Shown: piece after piece, positions 47,732 through 57,593 of the stretch
Numbering within the stretch: the first letter of the stretch is position 1
How the letters are laid out: the number at the start of each line of letters is the position of its first letter
Assembly: GCF_003573695.1 (NCBI RefSeq)
Contig: NC_039362.1
Span: 113,563,120 to 113,627,119 of the forward strand
Direction: 5' to 3'
Length of the DNA: 64,000 nt
Source: Papaver somniferum
Taxonomy: Eukaryota; Streptophyta; Magnoliopsida; Ranunculales; Papaveraceae
Made by a program: the position numbers and the translations under genes
Notes under the pieces: generated by a model
Seen by the model: only the letters and a program-made list of their open reading frames with translations
What the model was told of the DNA's origin: nothing
Databases searched by the model: none

Positions 47732-48719
47732 GTTTAGTCCACTAAACCCGACCCGGATTAATGGCTAGTCCAGCGGGAAAATATATTTACTCGTTAGTCC
47801 AAAAAAGTTTTGAAAAGAGTAAAATTACTCTACTAACCCTAACACATAACACTATGTATGTTACTACATATATTACTACATATGTTACTAGTAGTATGTA
47901 TTGATACTACATATCAATATGTAGTATCAATATGTTATGACTACATATAAATAAATATTGTTATGTTATATATTGATACTACATATCAATATGTAGTGTC
48001 AATATGCTATGTATTGCATGTAAATAAATACTGTTATGTTATGTATTGATACTACATATCAATATGTAGTATCAATATGTTATGTACTACATATCAATAC
48101 TGTTATGTTATGTAATGATACTACATATTAATATTGTTATGTTATACTACATATGTTACTACTAGTAAAGTACTAGTTACAAGTATACTAGTTACTACAT
48201 ATTGATCCTACATATTACTACTAGTTACTACATACTAGTTACTACATATTGATACTACATATTACTACTAGTATACTAGTTACTACATATTACTACTAGT
48301 TACTACATATTGATACTACATATTACTACTAGTTACTACTAGTAGTATACTAGTTACTACATATTACTACTAGTACTACATATTAGTTACTACATATTGA
48401 TACTACACATTACTAGTAAACTAGTTTACTAGTAACATATTTTTGTTACTACTAGTATAGTACATATTAATATGTAGTATCACCATATTGATACTACTAG
48501 TATGTAGTAACATACTACTAGTAATATTTACATGTGTTGATACTAGTTAGATTTGGAAGGTTGTTTTAGGCATTTAGAAAACACACTTTATAATCTCCAC
48601 AAAGTTTTTGGACTAACGAGTAAATAATCTAGTCCAAAAACATGTTTTTGGACTATGGAGTAAATGTTTTTCACGGGTGGACTAGCCATTAAATGGGTCA
48701 TGAAAAAATGGATTAAACA
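47732..48719. mobile_element. terminal-inverted-repeat element inside X, unit 3
   Basis: The third copy of the roughly 985-bp element, with the microsatellite at 47847-48547. It begins about 90 bp inside the left X LTR. It adds about 1 kb to the length of X. Confidence 0.6.
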
Positions 48720-50520
48720 GTAATTCCTATATTTTTATTTCTCTCTTTCTCGCCTCTTTTGGCCGCGTCTTATTATCGCCTCCTTGGAAAACCTCCATCT
48801 GCTCAAAAACATTTTTTACTCTTCTACCGGTCTACCTCCGCGCTAACCACCACCGCTTCACCACATCCGCGCTACTAACCTACATCAGCGGCGTCCGCTA
48901 CCCTCAACAAGGTGACTTCTTCTTCTTACTTTCCTCTCAGATCATTCTTTCTTCTCCCTTTCTAAGGAACAACACCAGCACCAAATCTGATTCATCAATA
49001 ATAACCATGGAGATTTATCATTGATCAAATGAGACCAGCCATGATTCGAGGTGGAAAGCCGGAGCGATTCATCGTCAACAACCAAATTAGAGATTCATCA
49101 ACAAAAAGCAATCGAACAGATAAGTTCAATCTAGATGTTCTCATTTACCTGTTCTGATTGACTTCTGTTTCTTTTTCGAAAAATATACTAGGGTTTTCAT
49201 TGACTCAAATTCGATATTTCTTTCTATTTTACGATCAAATTTGAAACCTAACATCTAATTTGTGATAATCATCTTGACGAAAAATCTTTAGAATCGCACA
49301 AATTTTTTAGAGTTGCTCTTCGTTGAGAGTTAGTATATTTCTCAAGCTTTCATCGAAATTCAAAATTACACTTGAGTTTTGAAACAGTGTATCTTGAATT
49401 GAAAACGCATAAAACTATTTTGAATTTGACTCCTTCTCGATTTTTTTACCTAACCTGCACTTATACTTGCGTTTGAAACGAATTGCTTCAGTTCTTGTAT
49501 GTAATGAAGTAATAGGGCAATCAACTATTGAATTTCAGTAACTAATTAAGGAATTATGGTTTTGTGTTCTCAGAATGGATTATAAGGGCCTCTTGAATCG
49601 AATTTCAACTGATGAAGAAGAAACTTGTGAGATCAAGGAAGAGTGGTAGCTAGAAATTTGTGAGTGCATGATCACTTGAAGCTGCAGCTGCTTCGGTTTT
49701 CCCTTGTACGGGAGCAGCATACGGCACCGGAAAGAGTGGTGTTGGTATAACATCTATGGAAGTACCCATTAAGGGTGAAGGTATATAAAAAAAAGAGGTA
49801 CGAGGGGACTTGCCTCCAGAAATATATCATCACTCCTTGAACCCTTGCACGAGAGGCAAGAAAGTCAAATACCATACACTCGTCCGCCAACTTCACCTAT
49901 TTAGGCGCGCCTAATAATTCTATCTAACCAAGTGACTATAGAGACTCGTGCATACAAGTAGAACACCAAGCACTCGTCCGCCTCATTCTTAAGAAAAGGG
50001 GGGGTGGTTAGAAATATGAGCCGGACCCAATATATGCCTGAGCGGTAAAAATATGTAAGTAGCCGTTGCTCTCAATAATAATAATGCCGCTCAAGAAACA
50101 AAGGAGAAGGTAGTACACCGCTCCTGTAAGCTTCCATCATAAGTCGGTCGACGTCTATCAATCGGGAATGTCAAAGCGAATTTTCACTATCAAAATGATC
50201 ACATGCAAGACGGAGTAGGCTCATTAGATAATTGAGATGCTTCATCTCTAAAATATCAAGTAAACTCGGGTCATAATAACGAAATAATGCTTTAACAAAT
50301 GAAGTAAGTGATCAAAGAATAATAGTTCACACGTGGTCGACATACGCGTTACAAAATAAAATGCTCCTCCGATTATAAACAGTTAGACAATACTTACATA
50401 ATTTGCCCGAATAGTCAAACCAGTTGAGTGCTCATGCTAAACACCACTCACAAAACAGGCGCGCATGACAAATATCCAGAGATAATACTTGCTTAACATG
50501 AGAATTCAACCAGTTAAGCG

Positions 50521-50760
50521 CTCATCGGGCTGTACTCATCCGCCTTCCACTTAAACACTTATTTTAGGAGGCGCGCAGGCTGCACTCATCTGCCCTCCAC
50601 TTGAATACTTATTCTATGAGGCGTTCAGGCTGCACTCATTCGCCCTCCACTTGAACACTTATTCTAGGAGGCGCGCAGGATGCACTCATCCGCCCTCCAC
50701 TTGAACACTTATTCTAGGAGGCGTGCAGGATGCATTCATCCGCCCTCCACTTGAACACTT
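50521..50760. repeat. 50-bp tandem repeat, about 4.8 copies
   Basis: The phrase 'tg(c/t)a(c/t)tcat(c/t)(c/t)gcc(c/t)tccac' starts at 50531, 50581, 50631, 50681 and 50731, an exact 50-bp period. Each copy contains 'cttattctaggaggcg' and 'caggctg/caggatg'. It lies just right of the triplication breakpoint in element X. It is contiguous, without spacers. Confidence 0.95.
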
Positions 50761-52222
50761 AAATAAAACTCCATACTGAGCATTTATTCACCCTATGATT
50801 TTCAAAAGAGAGAGTGGGTAAAAGCGACAAATTTATGAAACTTCATCACTTACCCAAAGAGAGGATTAACCGTCATGTTGACAAAACACAATATGTAATA
50901 GCTTAGCTAGCTAATTTCCACGAGCCCAGAGTAAACGAGGACCATGAGCACATTTGATCGATTTAGATCGCCGTCATCATGACTCAGAAACAGTGTGATA
51001 AAAATAAATTCCAGCGCTATGTATTTGTCATTTCACCCAGAGCTCATAAAAAGCGAGAAACATAAAATTCCGCTAGCATAAGAAAGCCGAGCGTAAAAGC
51101 TAATGAAGGTCTAAAGTAAACAAGTAATTGATACAGTACCCAGTACATCGTTTTAAGACGTAAGGCGCTAAAGAAGCGCCTTAACATATCCTAAAGAGTA
51201 GGAGTTGATATCTACACTGATCTCAAAGTCTATTGGTCACCTGAGCGATAACTAATCACAAACATGCATACTATGCGAACAACCTCACCATTTTCATGAG
51301 ACCATGAAGCACTTACATTTACGCGCACCTATTCTCTGTAAAAATATATGTCCGCTTGAGCTAGCCGATCGACATGTAACCACTTGGACGTTGTAACTAA
51401 AACCACTCTCTGTAAGCCGCCTTGCCATACATCTTGACTCTCATATACCTGCGCCTCATGTGGAATAGTCGCATATGCAAGTGTGTAAAACATAATTTAC
51501 ACGCCATGACCCAGAAATTGTTCATAAAAATGTCAATATCTTTTCTATCGCCCTCGCATTTATCACATATTATGCTAATTATACTCTGCGCCTACTAGGA
51601 TGCAAACAGGAAACACATTACTGACACACAACAATCTTATTAGATTATTATTGGAACACGACAAACATTGATTTGAATGATAGTCTCGGGGACTCGGAAA
51701 CGCGGATATAAACCATTCATTATGTTTTACCAACTTGCATAGATCTTGCTAATTGTTTCAGCGCGAAAGGACGCCTCTTCTTCTCTGAGACGCACAAGTG
51801 AGGCAAAGAACTACCCCCCCCCCCCCCTAATAACCTTCTGAGGAGATTCGTCATCAGGAAGAAGCTCCTAACTCCTCTTTATCCTCCCTTTCTCCGGAGC
51901 CTCGGCTTTAACTTCGTCCAAAATTTGGAATCGAATTTGCCTTGGCTAGAATCAAATGATCTCGAATATCCCTATCGCTCTTATTCATAGCTTTGAAGAT
52001 ACAAGACTCAGAATATCAGGTATCGCCATGAATAGGCAAACCATTAAGCGCGACCATGTCTTCCAGCACTGAAGTCGCCTCCCACCAAGCAAATAAAACA
52101 CGTGAGGGTTCAACATGGGAGGATGTGTCAGTCTAAAAATTCCATCAGTTGCATCCATTAACTAATGAATCAACATGTGACTGTTGACCTGGCCTATGAC
52201 CGGTCAACAGTCAGGGGACTAA
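50761..52222 (+). other. right interior of element X, non-coding
   Basis: Moderately GC-richer sequence without a convincing ORF. It holds a run of 14 C at 51814-51827. Short inverted repeats lie near the end (for example 'tgttgacc' and 'ggtcaaca' flanking 52180-52210), just before the purine-rich tract and right LTR. Confidence 0.5.
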
Positions 52223-52645
52223 TGTTGATACATGAAAATAATTAACCCTAAAAGAGGCAGCCCCTTAGCCTACTAAGGGTTCCTCTTAAGAAGAAGGAAC
52301 TTGGGGACGAGGTCCAACCCATAGGATAATGGATGGACCTAGCCCAAGAAGGAGAATCTTGAAATAGTTGGGTCTCATCCCTAACAAAATGGGTCTTTTT
52401 TCTAGTTCCTTGATAACTTGGAATAAAGGAAAGTGGTAGTTTTGTAATATATTAGCCTTATGAGTGTTTATTCATAAGGAGGAGAGGAATGATTATTATA
52501 AAAGGGAAAGAAAGGAGATTTAGGAGGGGAAACTTAATTTATCTCTTTCTCTCTCTTCTTCTCATTCTCTCTCCATTCACCTCTAAGGGGATGGGCTTGT
52601 TGTGGCTTGGACTTGCTTCTCCTTCCCACTTTTACCGTATCAACA
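52223..52645 (+). mobile_element. right LTR of element X
   Basis: 423 bp, TGTTGATA ... TATCAACA. The terminal inverted repeat is preserved by compensating differences from the left LTR (TGTTAATA ... TATTAACA). TATAAAAG lies at 52497-52504. It is followed directly by GATCC and by the interrupted LINE ORF1. Confidence 0.92.
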
Positions 52646-52650
52646 GATCC

Positions 52651-53303
52651 TGATGATGAAATGAACGCGGATATTCTAGCAAGTTGGGAAGCTAAAATAA
52701 AGGATAGGGAGGCTGCAAAAGCATGTTCAGCAATGGAAGGCTCTAGGCATTATTGGATTCGCATTCTGGGACTGATAAGTCCATTGAGCAATCTCTGGTC
52801 TCGTCAAGTTCTGGGAAGGCAAATGATTTCAAAGAGTTGGAAAAAAAAATATTGCATTCCGTGCAAGATTAGATGCCATGAAATCCCAAAGGGAGGTGTC
52901 TCTTCTAGCTAGAGCGATTTTGGAAGGAAGGACATATCTGGAGGGTAATATTTTGGATGACGCTTCCCAGGTGAATAATAATTCAATCATTTCTTCTGAT
53001 GAAGATGATGAAGGGAATTTTGATGAGGATTATGAGGATTCAGGCATTATGAATACCATTGCTCCCAAGAAGAAGCCGCATAAAGTTAGTAATAATGAAA
53101 GGTCTAGTGCTAGACATAAATGGATTCGTTTTTGTTATATGTTTTATCATTTTTTTATTTTTTAGTTAGCAGCCTTTTTGGGGTTAGTTTTGAGGTTATT
53201 TTTTCACCCCTTTGGTTTACGGGGGTGGGGGGCCTTAGTGCCACTATCTTGTAATTATGCTTTTTTGCTTTAATAAACTATTGGACTTAGCAAAAAAAAA
53301 AAA
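52651..53303 (+). pseudogene. LINE ORF1 C-terminal part, 3' UTR and poly(A)
   Basis: Across X, the frame resumes from GATCC as 'DPDDEMNADILASWEAKIKDREA'. After a frameshift near 52870 it continues as 'LLARAILEGRTYLEGNILDD' and an acidic serine-rich tail to a stop near 53165. The 3' UTR matches window bases 1-148. AATAAA lies at 53272-53277 and the A-tail (12 A) at 53292-53303. ORF1 runs straight into the 3' UTR with no ORF2, so this LINE was internally deleted or belongs to an ORF1-only non-autonomous type. Confidence 0.85.
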
Positions 53304-54004
53304 CAGTTTTCATACTAGGTATGCATACTGTGTTGTATCCAGACAAAGGGTTTTGTTCTAAACTCCCATTTCAATTATTGAAACATCCTTAGAAGACTAT
53401 TATAGCTGTCTCACACAAACTATTAGCTTACAAGTAATTTTCAAGTGATCGAATGATCAATATGAAACTTTCCAAGTCGACATCAAATGATTGTCCCACA
53501 CAAATCATGTAAGATGTTTCAAGGCAATTTTCACATGATCATCTTTTGACTTATTATTTTTTTCAACAAATAAATCGTTTCCAACTAAACTCGTCAAGAA
53601 TATGATGAACGTAGCTAAAGCAAAAAGCTTCCAACACATATTTCGAGAAATAGATAACCGAGTTAAACTCAGCTCGAAATATCAAATGTGTATAATATTA
53701 AAGTCTATATAGTTGTACGACTTAGTCTCATTAGGATATAGAATAGAATATACTTCTGAGTGATAGATAAGTTTTACTCTCCATATACCTTTTGTTGATG
53801 AAGTTCCTCCAAGCTCTCCTCAGTAGATCTTCATCTTCAATCGATGAACGTCGTGAAGTATAAAGCTCAACTACACATTCTATCCTAATCTGAGACATAG
53901 TTATAGTAGACTAGAAATCAAGTCTTATAGTTTTGATCAACTATACTTGACAAACAAGATTGAGATAGCAACGCTTGCGAGTTCCACCGAGCAATGCTCT
54001 AAAA
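53304..54004 (-). mobile_element. 3' LTR of element A, right part only
   Basis: It matches the corresponding part of 57594-59894 from 'cagttt(g/t)catactagg' onward. It then continues where that copy is interrupted ('cttagtctcattagg'). It ends 'gctctaaaa' (TGTTAGAGC-type end with a substitution). The left part is missing because the LINE A-tail abuts at 53303, so the LINE inserted into this LTR or a rearrangement joined them. Confidence 0.85.
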
Positions 54005-54445
54005 ATCCCCCCCTTTGTCAATTTTAGTGACAAAACTACCAATACATATGGATTACAAAATAAATAAACTTTGCAGCTTCTCATCCATCATGCTTGATTT
54101 CCTTGGTTCTCCAACATTCCTTGAATTCTTCGCCACTCCAAGTACTCCAGTGATTCTGAACGTGTCCAACTCAGCATCATTGTTGTTGAAGATCCGTAGC
54201 CATAACAATAAGAAAACATATGAAAAACATTTGTTCTCAATCATTGTTATGCAGTGTCATAGTATTATTACATAACATCAAAGCTCAATTGGATCACAAC
54301 TTTGACAATAATACTACGGTGATATTTATCACTCCCCCTTAGTCAATACTTCCATCTCACAATGAAAACCACTCCCCCTTACATAATGATCTGTAAACCA
54401 TATGTATGTAGTATGAACTACCAAATAATTCTCCCTTTTTTTGTC
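54005..54445 (-). promoter_or_regulatory. polypurine tract array of element A
   Basis: The tract next to the LTR reads AAAGGGGGGGAT on the minus strand (54005-54016). Further copies, seen on the plus strand as CTCCCCCTT, lie at 54332-54340 and 54372-54380, with a variant at 54431-54443. Plant Sireviruses are known for several such tracts upstream of the 3' LTR. The tract adjacent to the LTR would prime plus-strand DNA. The role of the distal ones is unclear. Confidence 0.75.
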
Positions 54446-55227
54446 AATATAAATTGGCAAAGGTACGAACGAAAATTACGGGATCATAATAAAATTCTCA
54501 ATAAGATAATGCATGACTAAAAGAGAACATATAAACTTTGTTTCGATAATTTCACAAAGTCGAAACTTAGTGTATTCATCAAGGAGTTTATAAAGATACA
54601 AGATAACTCCTACAATGTTCCACAGCCGCACTTCCCACAAAGATTTGGCAATTAAGCACAAATTCAATTAAGAACTCTCCTCCATAAAATTTCATTCCCG
54701 AAAGAACAACAAGAGCGACCTTACTTTTAACAAGAAAAGAATGATTTCTTTGGACATTAACCAATTACATGAAACATGAATTTGTATCCAGAAAACTCGA
54801 ATAAATTAATCACAAGAAGACCTAATAGATTAATTTAGTCGGATATGCTCAACGTAAGAAAACTTACGGAGCCATACAGTACTTTCACATAAAAGTGGAT
54901 CAGGGAAAGATCATTATTGCGGAATATTCAAAAGTTCATTCTATTTTTTTATGAATATTTGCATAAAGACATAATAAACTTAACTTTTGACATATATGAG
55001 ATACTCATAGTTCACGGATGTAAACACACATATCCCATAAAATATTTTTGCAATATATAAAACCAAGAAAGATTAATACTGCAAAATAACTTAGAATTTA
55101 AATAAATAAATCTAAATCATTGCAAGATGACAAATGTTGGAAATAGCTATGTGTAATCACAATATTTGTTATTCTAAACCCTAGTTATCCCTCTTAAACA
55201 CAAGAATAAATTCTCATAAGAAGATTC
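54446..55227 (-). mobile_element. 3' non-coding region of element A
   Basis: AT-rich sequence between the polypurine array and the 3' ORF. It contains another purine-rich complement ('actctcctccataaaat', 54675) that aligns with 'actctcccccataaaat' at 63131 in element F. No coding domain is seen in the short frames. Confidence 0.6.
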
Positions 55228-55611
55228 CTAGACATTAAGATTCTTAAAAAATTCTTTATCGTCCCCGAACTCCTTGTTGTCAACAGACATTGAAACATAA
55301 GGTTCATGAAGAAAGGAGTCAATTCCAACAAACCTTTTTGACTGTTGCCGAACCATGGCCTTCTGAATTTCAAGAGATCTTAGAACAATAGCCTTTATTT
55401 GATGCATCTCCATCCTTGTTTCTTTCAACTCTTCAAGAACACCAGAAAACTTCTGAAAATTTGAGGGGTTAGCCCTTGGTTTCTTCATATTCTTCCTTTT
55501 TCTCTTCAAAGTTATAGAGGAATGAGATTTAACTTTTTCCTTCATGATTGATGGCTTAACAATCATGTTAACATCTTTTCCATCAGAAGATATGATGCTT
55601 GGAGTCTCCAT
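55228..55611 (-). CDS. extra 3' ORF of element A (127 aa)
   Basis: I do not recognise the family. The 127-residue frame has a basic, NLS-like cluster at residues 36-46 (KRKRKNMKK), a probable coiled coil at about 57-92 ('LEELKETRMEMHQIKAIV') and an acidic tail 'DNKEFGDDKEFFKNLNV'. It lies downstream of gag and upstream of the polypurine array, where Sireviruses may carry an extra, sometimes env-like, ORF. No membrane segment or signal peptide is visible, so an envelope role is not supported. The C-terminus is closely repeated in element F (63928-64000), with the same stop position. It is open throughout, whereas gag in the same element is broken. Confidence 0.6.
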   Translation of the reverse strand: METPSIISSDGKDVNMIVKPSIMKEKVKSHSSITLKRKRKNMKKPRANPSNFQKFSGVLEELKETRMEMHQIKAIVLRSLEIQKAMVRQQSKRFVGIDSFLHEPYVSMSVDNKEFGDDKEFFKNLNV

Positions 55612-56025
55612 TCAAATATGGGATTGTGAGAGAACTACAGAAAACTAGCTCCACAAGCAATATTTTGATAAAAAAGAGTTTTCAGGGAAGGAAAAAAGGA
55701 ATGTAGGTTTATGGAACCTATATACAAAGTAAGTAGGATTCACGTACGAACAACTCTCAACCCTAAAAAAGGTAGAATTTTCAATTTTAAACCTCTTTTA
55801 CTAATCAAACATGGTAAACCTTTTCAATACCATTTGAGGATATGAAAAGATCAACAGAATTCCAGAAAAAAAAATCTTTTCCTAAAACCCGATTGTGCAT
55901 AACTCTTGTCTCTTTGAATTCGGGCACATGAGACAAGATGCAGTTTCAACACAATTAGGATGTATTGGGGTGAACAATAATTTATTCACCATGTGATTCT
56001 TGTATGGAATTCTCAGTTCCCTTTT
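55612..56025 (-). mobile_element. gag-3' ORF spacer of element A; pol absent
   Basis: Only about 400 bp separate the gag end from the 3' ORF, where about 3.5-4 kb of pol would be expected. No protease, integrase, RT or RNase H motif is visible. The short A-rich and T-rich runs show no clear deletion scar. Confidence 0.7.
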
Positions 56026-56814
56026 TCATAGATCGTTTAGATCTAGTTTTTTCTGTAGAGGTCTAACTTTTTCTTTAGAAATTAACTTCTTTGGAGACGA
56101 GTTAAGCTTACATACCTCAGATGGATTCAACTTAAGAACAAGTTTAAGTTTGTTTGCTAATCGAATTGCTCCCCGTTGAAGTTTGTTGACATATCTTATT
56201 TTATGTTTGTACTTGAAACAATTTGAGAGTTCATGACCCTTAAAAGTACAATAAGAACATGTCATTGTGAAGGAAGGTTCGGGTACCATAGACAAGCATG
56301 CTGTTAAACAAATTTAAGTACCCGAAACATGTGAGATAGAATTTTCAGTGGATAGAGTAAAATCCATTTTATCCTCCAAAGTGGTCGAAGAAGTTTCTCC
56401 AGGAAGAATATCAACATTGATGTACGTATTGCTACAATTATCAAAATTAATATTTTCGCCAAGGACCGTAACACTTGATTTTTCATCTTCATTTGAATCA
56501 TAGTGATCAGACATTTCATCAAGAGTTGCAGCAAGACCTTTGTTTCCAGTGTATTTTCTGCGATTTGGACACTCATTAGCAAAATGACCAAAACCTTTAC
56601 ACTTGAGGCACTGTGGTATATCCTCATCATCAGTGTCGACAGTGTCCCTGTTTTTAGGAGGGGAAAGATTATGAGGTTTAACTGATGATCTGGGTTTATC
56701 TCTGGTGAACTGTTTGTTTCTCTTCAAAAGAAGATATATAAACTGTCTTGTGATCAGAGAGACTGAATTATCAAGATCCTCATTTGATGAATCAGTCTTA
56801 ATAGGATCATCCAC
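56026..56814 (-). pseudogene. gag of element A, zinc-knuckle half
   Basis: Two open segments in one frame (56314-56814 and 56026-56295) are separated by a stop. The first carries 'CLKCKGFGHFANEC' (CX2CX4HX4C) about 69-82 residues in, then an acidic serine-rich stretch. The second carries 'CSYCTFKGHELSNC' 13-26 residues in, followed by a basic tail. A second knuckle of the same type is kept in element B ('CLFCGSQNHFQHVC'). Knuckles bind genomic RNA during packaging. Confidence 0.87.
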
Positions 56815-56918
56815 CGAGTTGCCAACACTTTTACTTTTATCAAGTAATTTAGTGTTGTTTTGTGCTTTGAAAGCAATATCCTTTCCAGATTTGGATATAT
56901 GCTCATGATAAAAGATAT

Positions 56919-57527
56919 TTAACTTCCCAACAACAGTATTTCTAGAAAGTGTATCAAGGTTATTTCCTCAATGATGGCATGTTTCTTAGAATCATATCTA
57001 TCTAGAAGAGACATGGGAATTTTCATCACAATGTCCTTTTTAGGAATAGTCTTACCCAATGCAAAAGATGCATTAACAATTTCAGACACTTTGTGATTAA
57101 ACTCATCAAATGAATCTTCATCATCCATGTGAAGGTTTTCCCAATCAGAATTTAGGTTTTAAATCCTAGCTTACTTTCGAGAGGTATTCCCTTCAAGTAC
57201 GGTTTCTAAGATATCCCAAGCATCTTTAGACCGAGTGCACGTAGTCACATGGTGCTGAAGATATGGAGCAATGACATGGATGATAGCATTCAATCCATCA
57301 GAATTTTTCTTTGCAGCAAGAATCTCGACAGGCTCATACTCACCAATATCCTTTGGAACTGTTATACCATTTACTGTAACCATTGGAGGATTACACCCAC
57401 TAATAACACGAACCCATGATTGAAAATCACGCGCTTGAAGAAAGGCACGCATAAAAATTTTGCACCATAAGTAATTCGATCCATTGAAGACTGACGATAC
57501 GTTTATAGAGATAACATTTCTGTCCAT
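56919..57527 (-). pseudogene. gag of element A, N-terminal and core half
   Basis: The Met at 57527 starts shortly after the primer site and LTR. The frame shows the Copia Gag pattern: 'FNGSNYLWCKIFMRAFLQA', 'WVRVISGCNPP', 'GLNAIIHVIAPYL' and 'KDAWDILETVLEGNT'. After a stop at 57171 it continues in the same frame with 'DDEDSFDEFNHKVSEIVNA' and 'RYDSKKHAIIEE'. A frameshift between 56919 and 56814 joins it to the knuckle half. Style agrees with the SIRE/Maximus lineage. Total gag length is about 1.5 kb. Confidence 0.87.
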
Positions 57528-57579
57528 AGAGTCATATTGCTACAAACACAGACTTATGAGGTCTTTAACGCGTTTGCTT

Positions 57580-57591
57580 GCTCTGATACCA
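57580..57591 (-). promoter_or_regulatory. primer binding site of element A
   Basis: A perfect TGGTATCAGAGC on the minus strand, the initiator tRNA-Met site, 2 bp from the LTR end. It confirms minus orientation and marks the LTR to its right as the 5' LTR. Confidence 0.95.
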
Positions 57592-57593
57592 AT

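Larger units (their letters stand above)
41052..50514. repeat. tandem unit 3 of the 9.44-kb triplication
   Basis: This unit is 9463 bp. The same junction occurs at 41049-41060. It contains a partial B2 LTR (41052-42408), LTR E (42409-45945), LINE ORF1 (45946-47218) and X, which here continues past the unit end into unique sequence ('taagcgctcatc' from 50515). It is therefore the unit joined to the original right flank. Confidence 0.96.
47219..52645 (+). mobile_element. element X, complete non-coding LTR retrotransposon
   Basis: 5427 bp with 423-bp LTRs (47219-47641 and 52223-52645) and a perfect GATCC duplication (47214-47218, 52646-52650). A purine-rich tract 'cagtcaggggactaa' precedes the right LTR. 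The sequence after the left LTR ('ttgcgaccacagtcggag') should hold the primer site, but I cannot assign a tRNA. No gag, protease, integrase or RT is visible, so it fits a large retrotransposon derivative (LARD-like) that needs proteins in trans. The GC-richer tandem repeats in its right half recall Tat/Ogre-type Gypsy interiors, a weak inference. Confidence 0.88.

Noticed and set aside
50521..50760. Regular 50-bp repeat suggestive of a CRISPR array
   Set aside because: The units are contiguous with no variable spacers, and the setting is a plant LTR element.
51814..51827. Run of 14 C residues as a structural signal
   Set aside because: It is an isolated homopolymer with no neighbouring motif, and its length may be a sequencing uncertainty.
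52607..52912. 101-codon ORF beginning in the X right LTR
   Set aside because: It is a chimera: the first codons are LTR sequence and the rest is LINE ORF1 entered after the GATCC junction.
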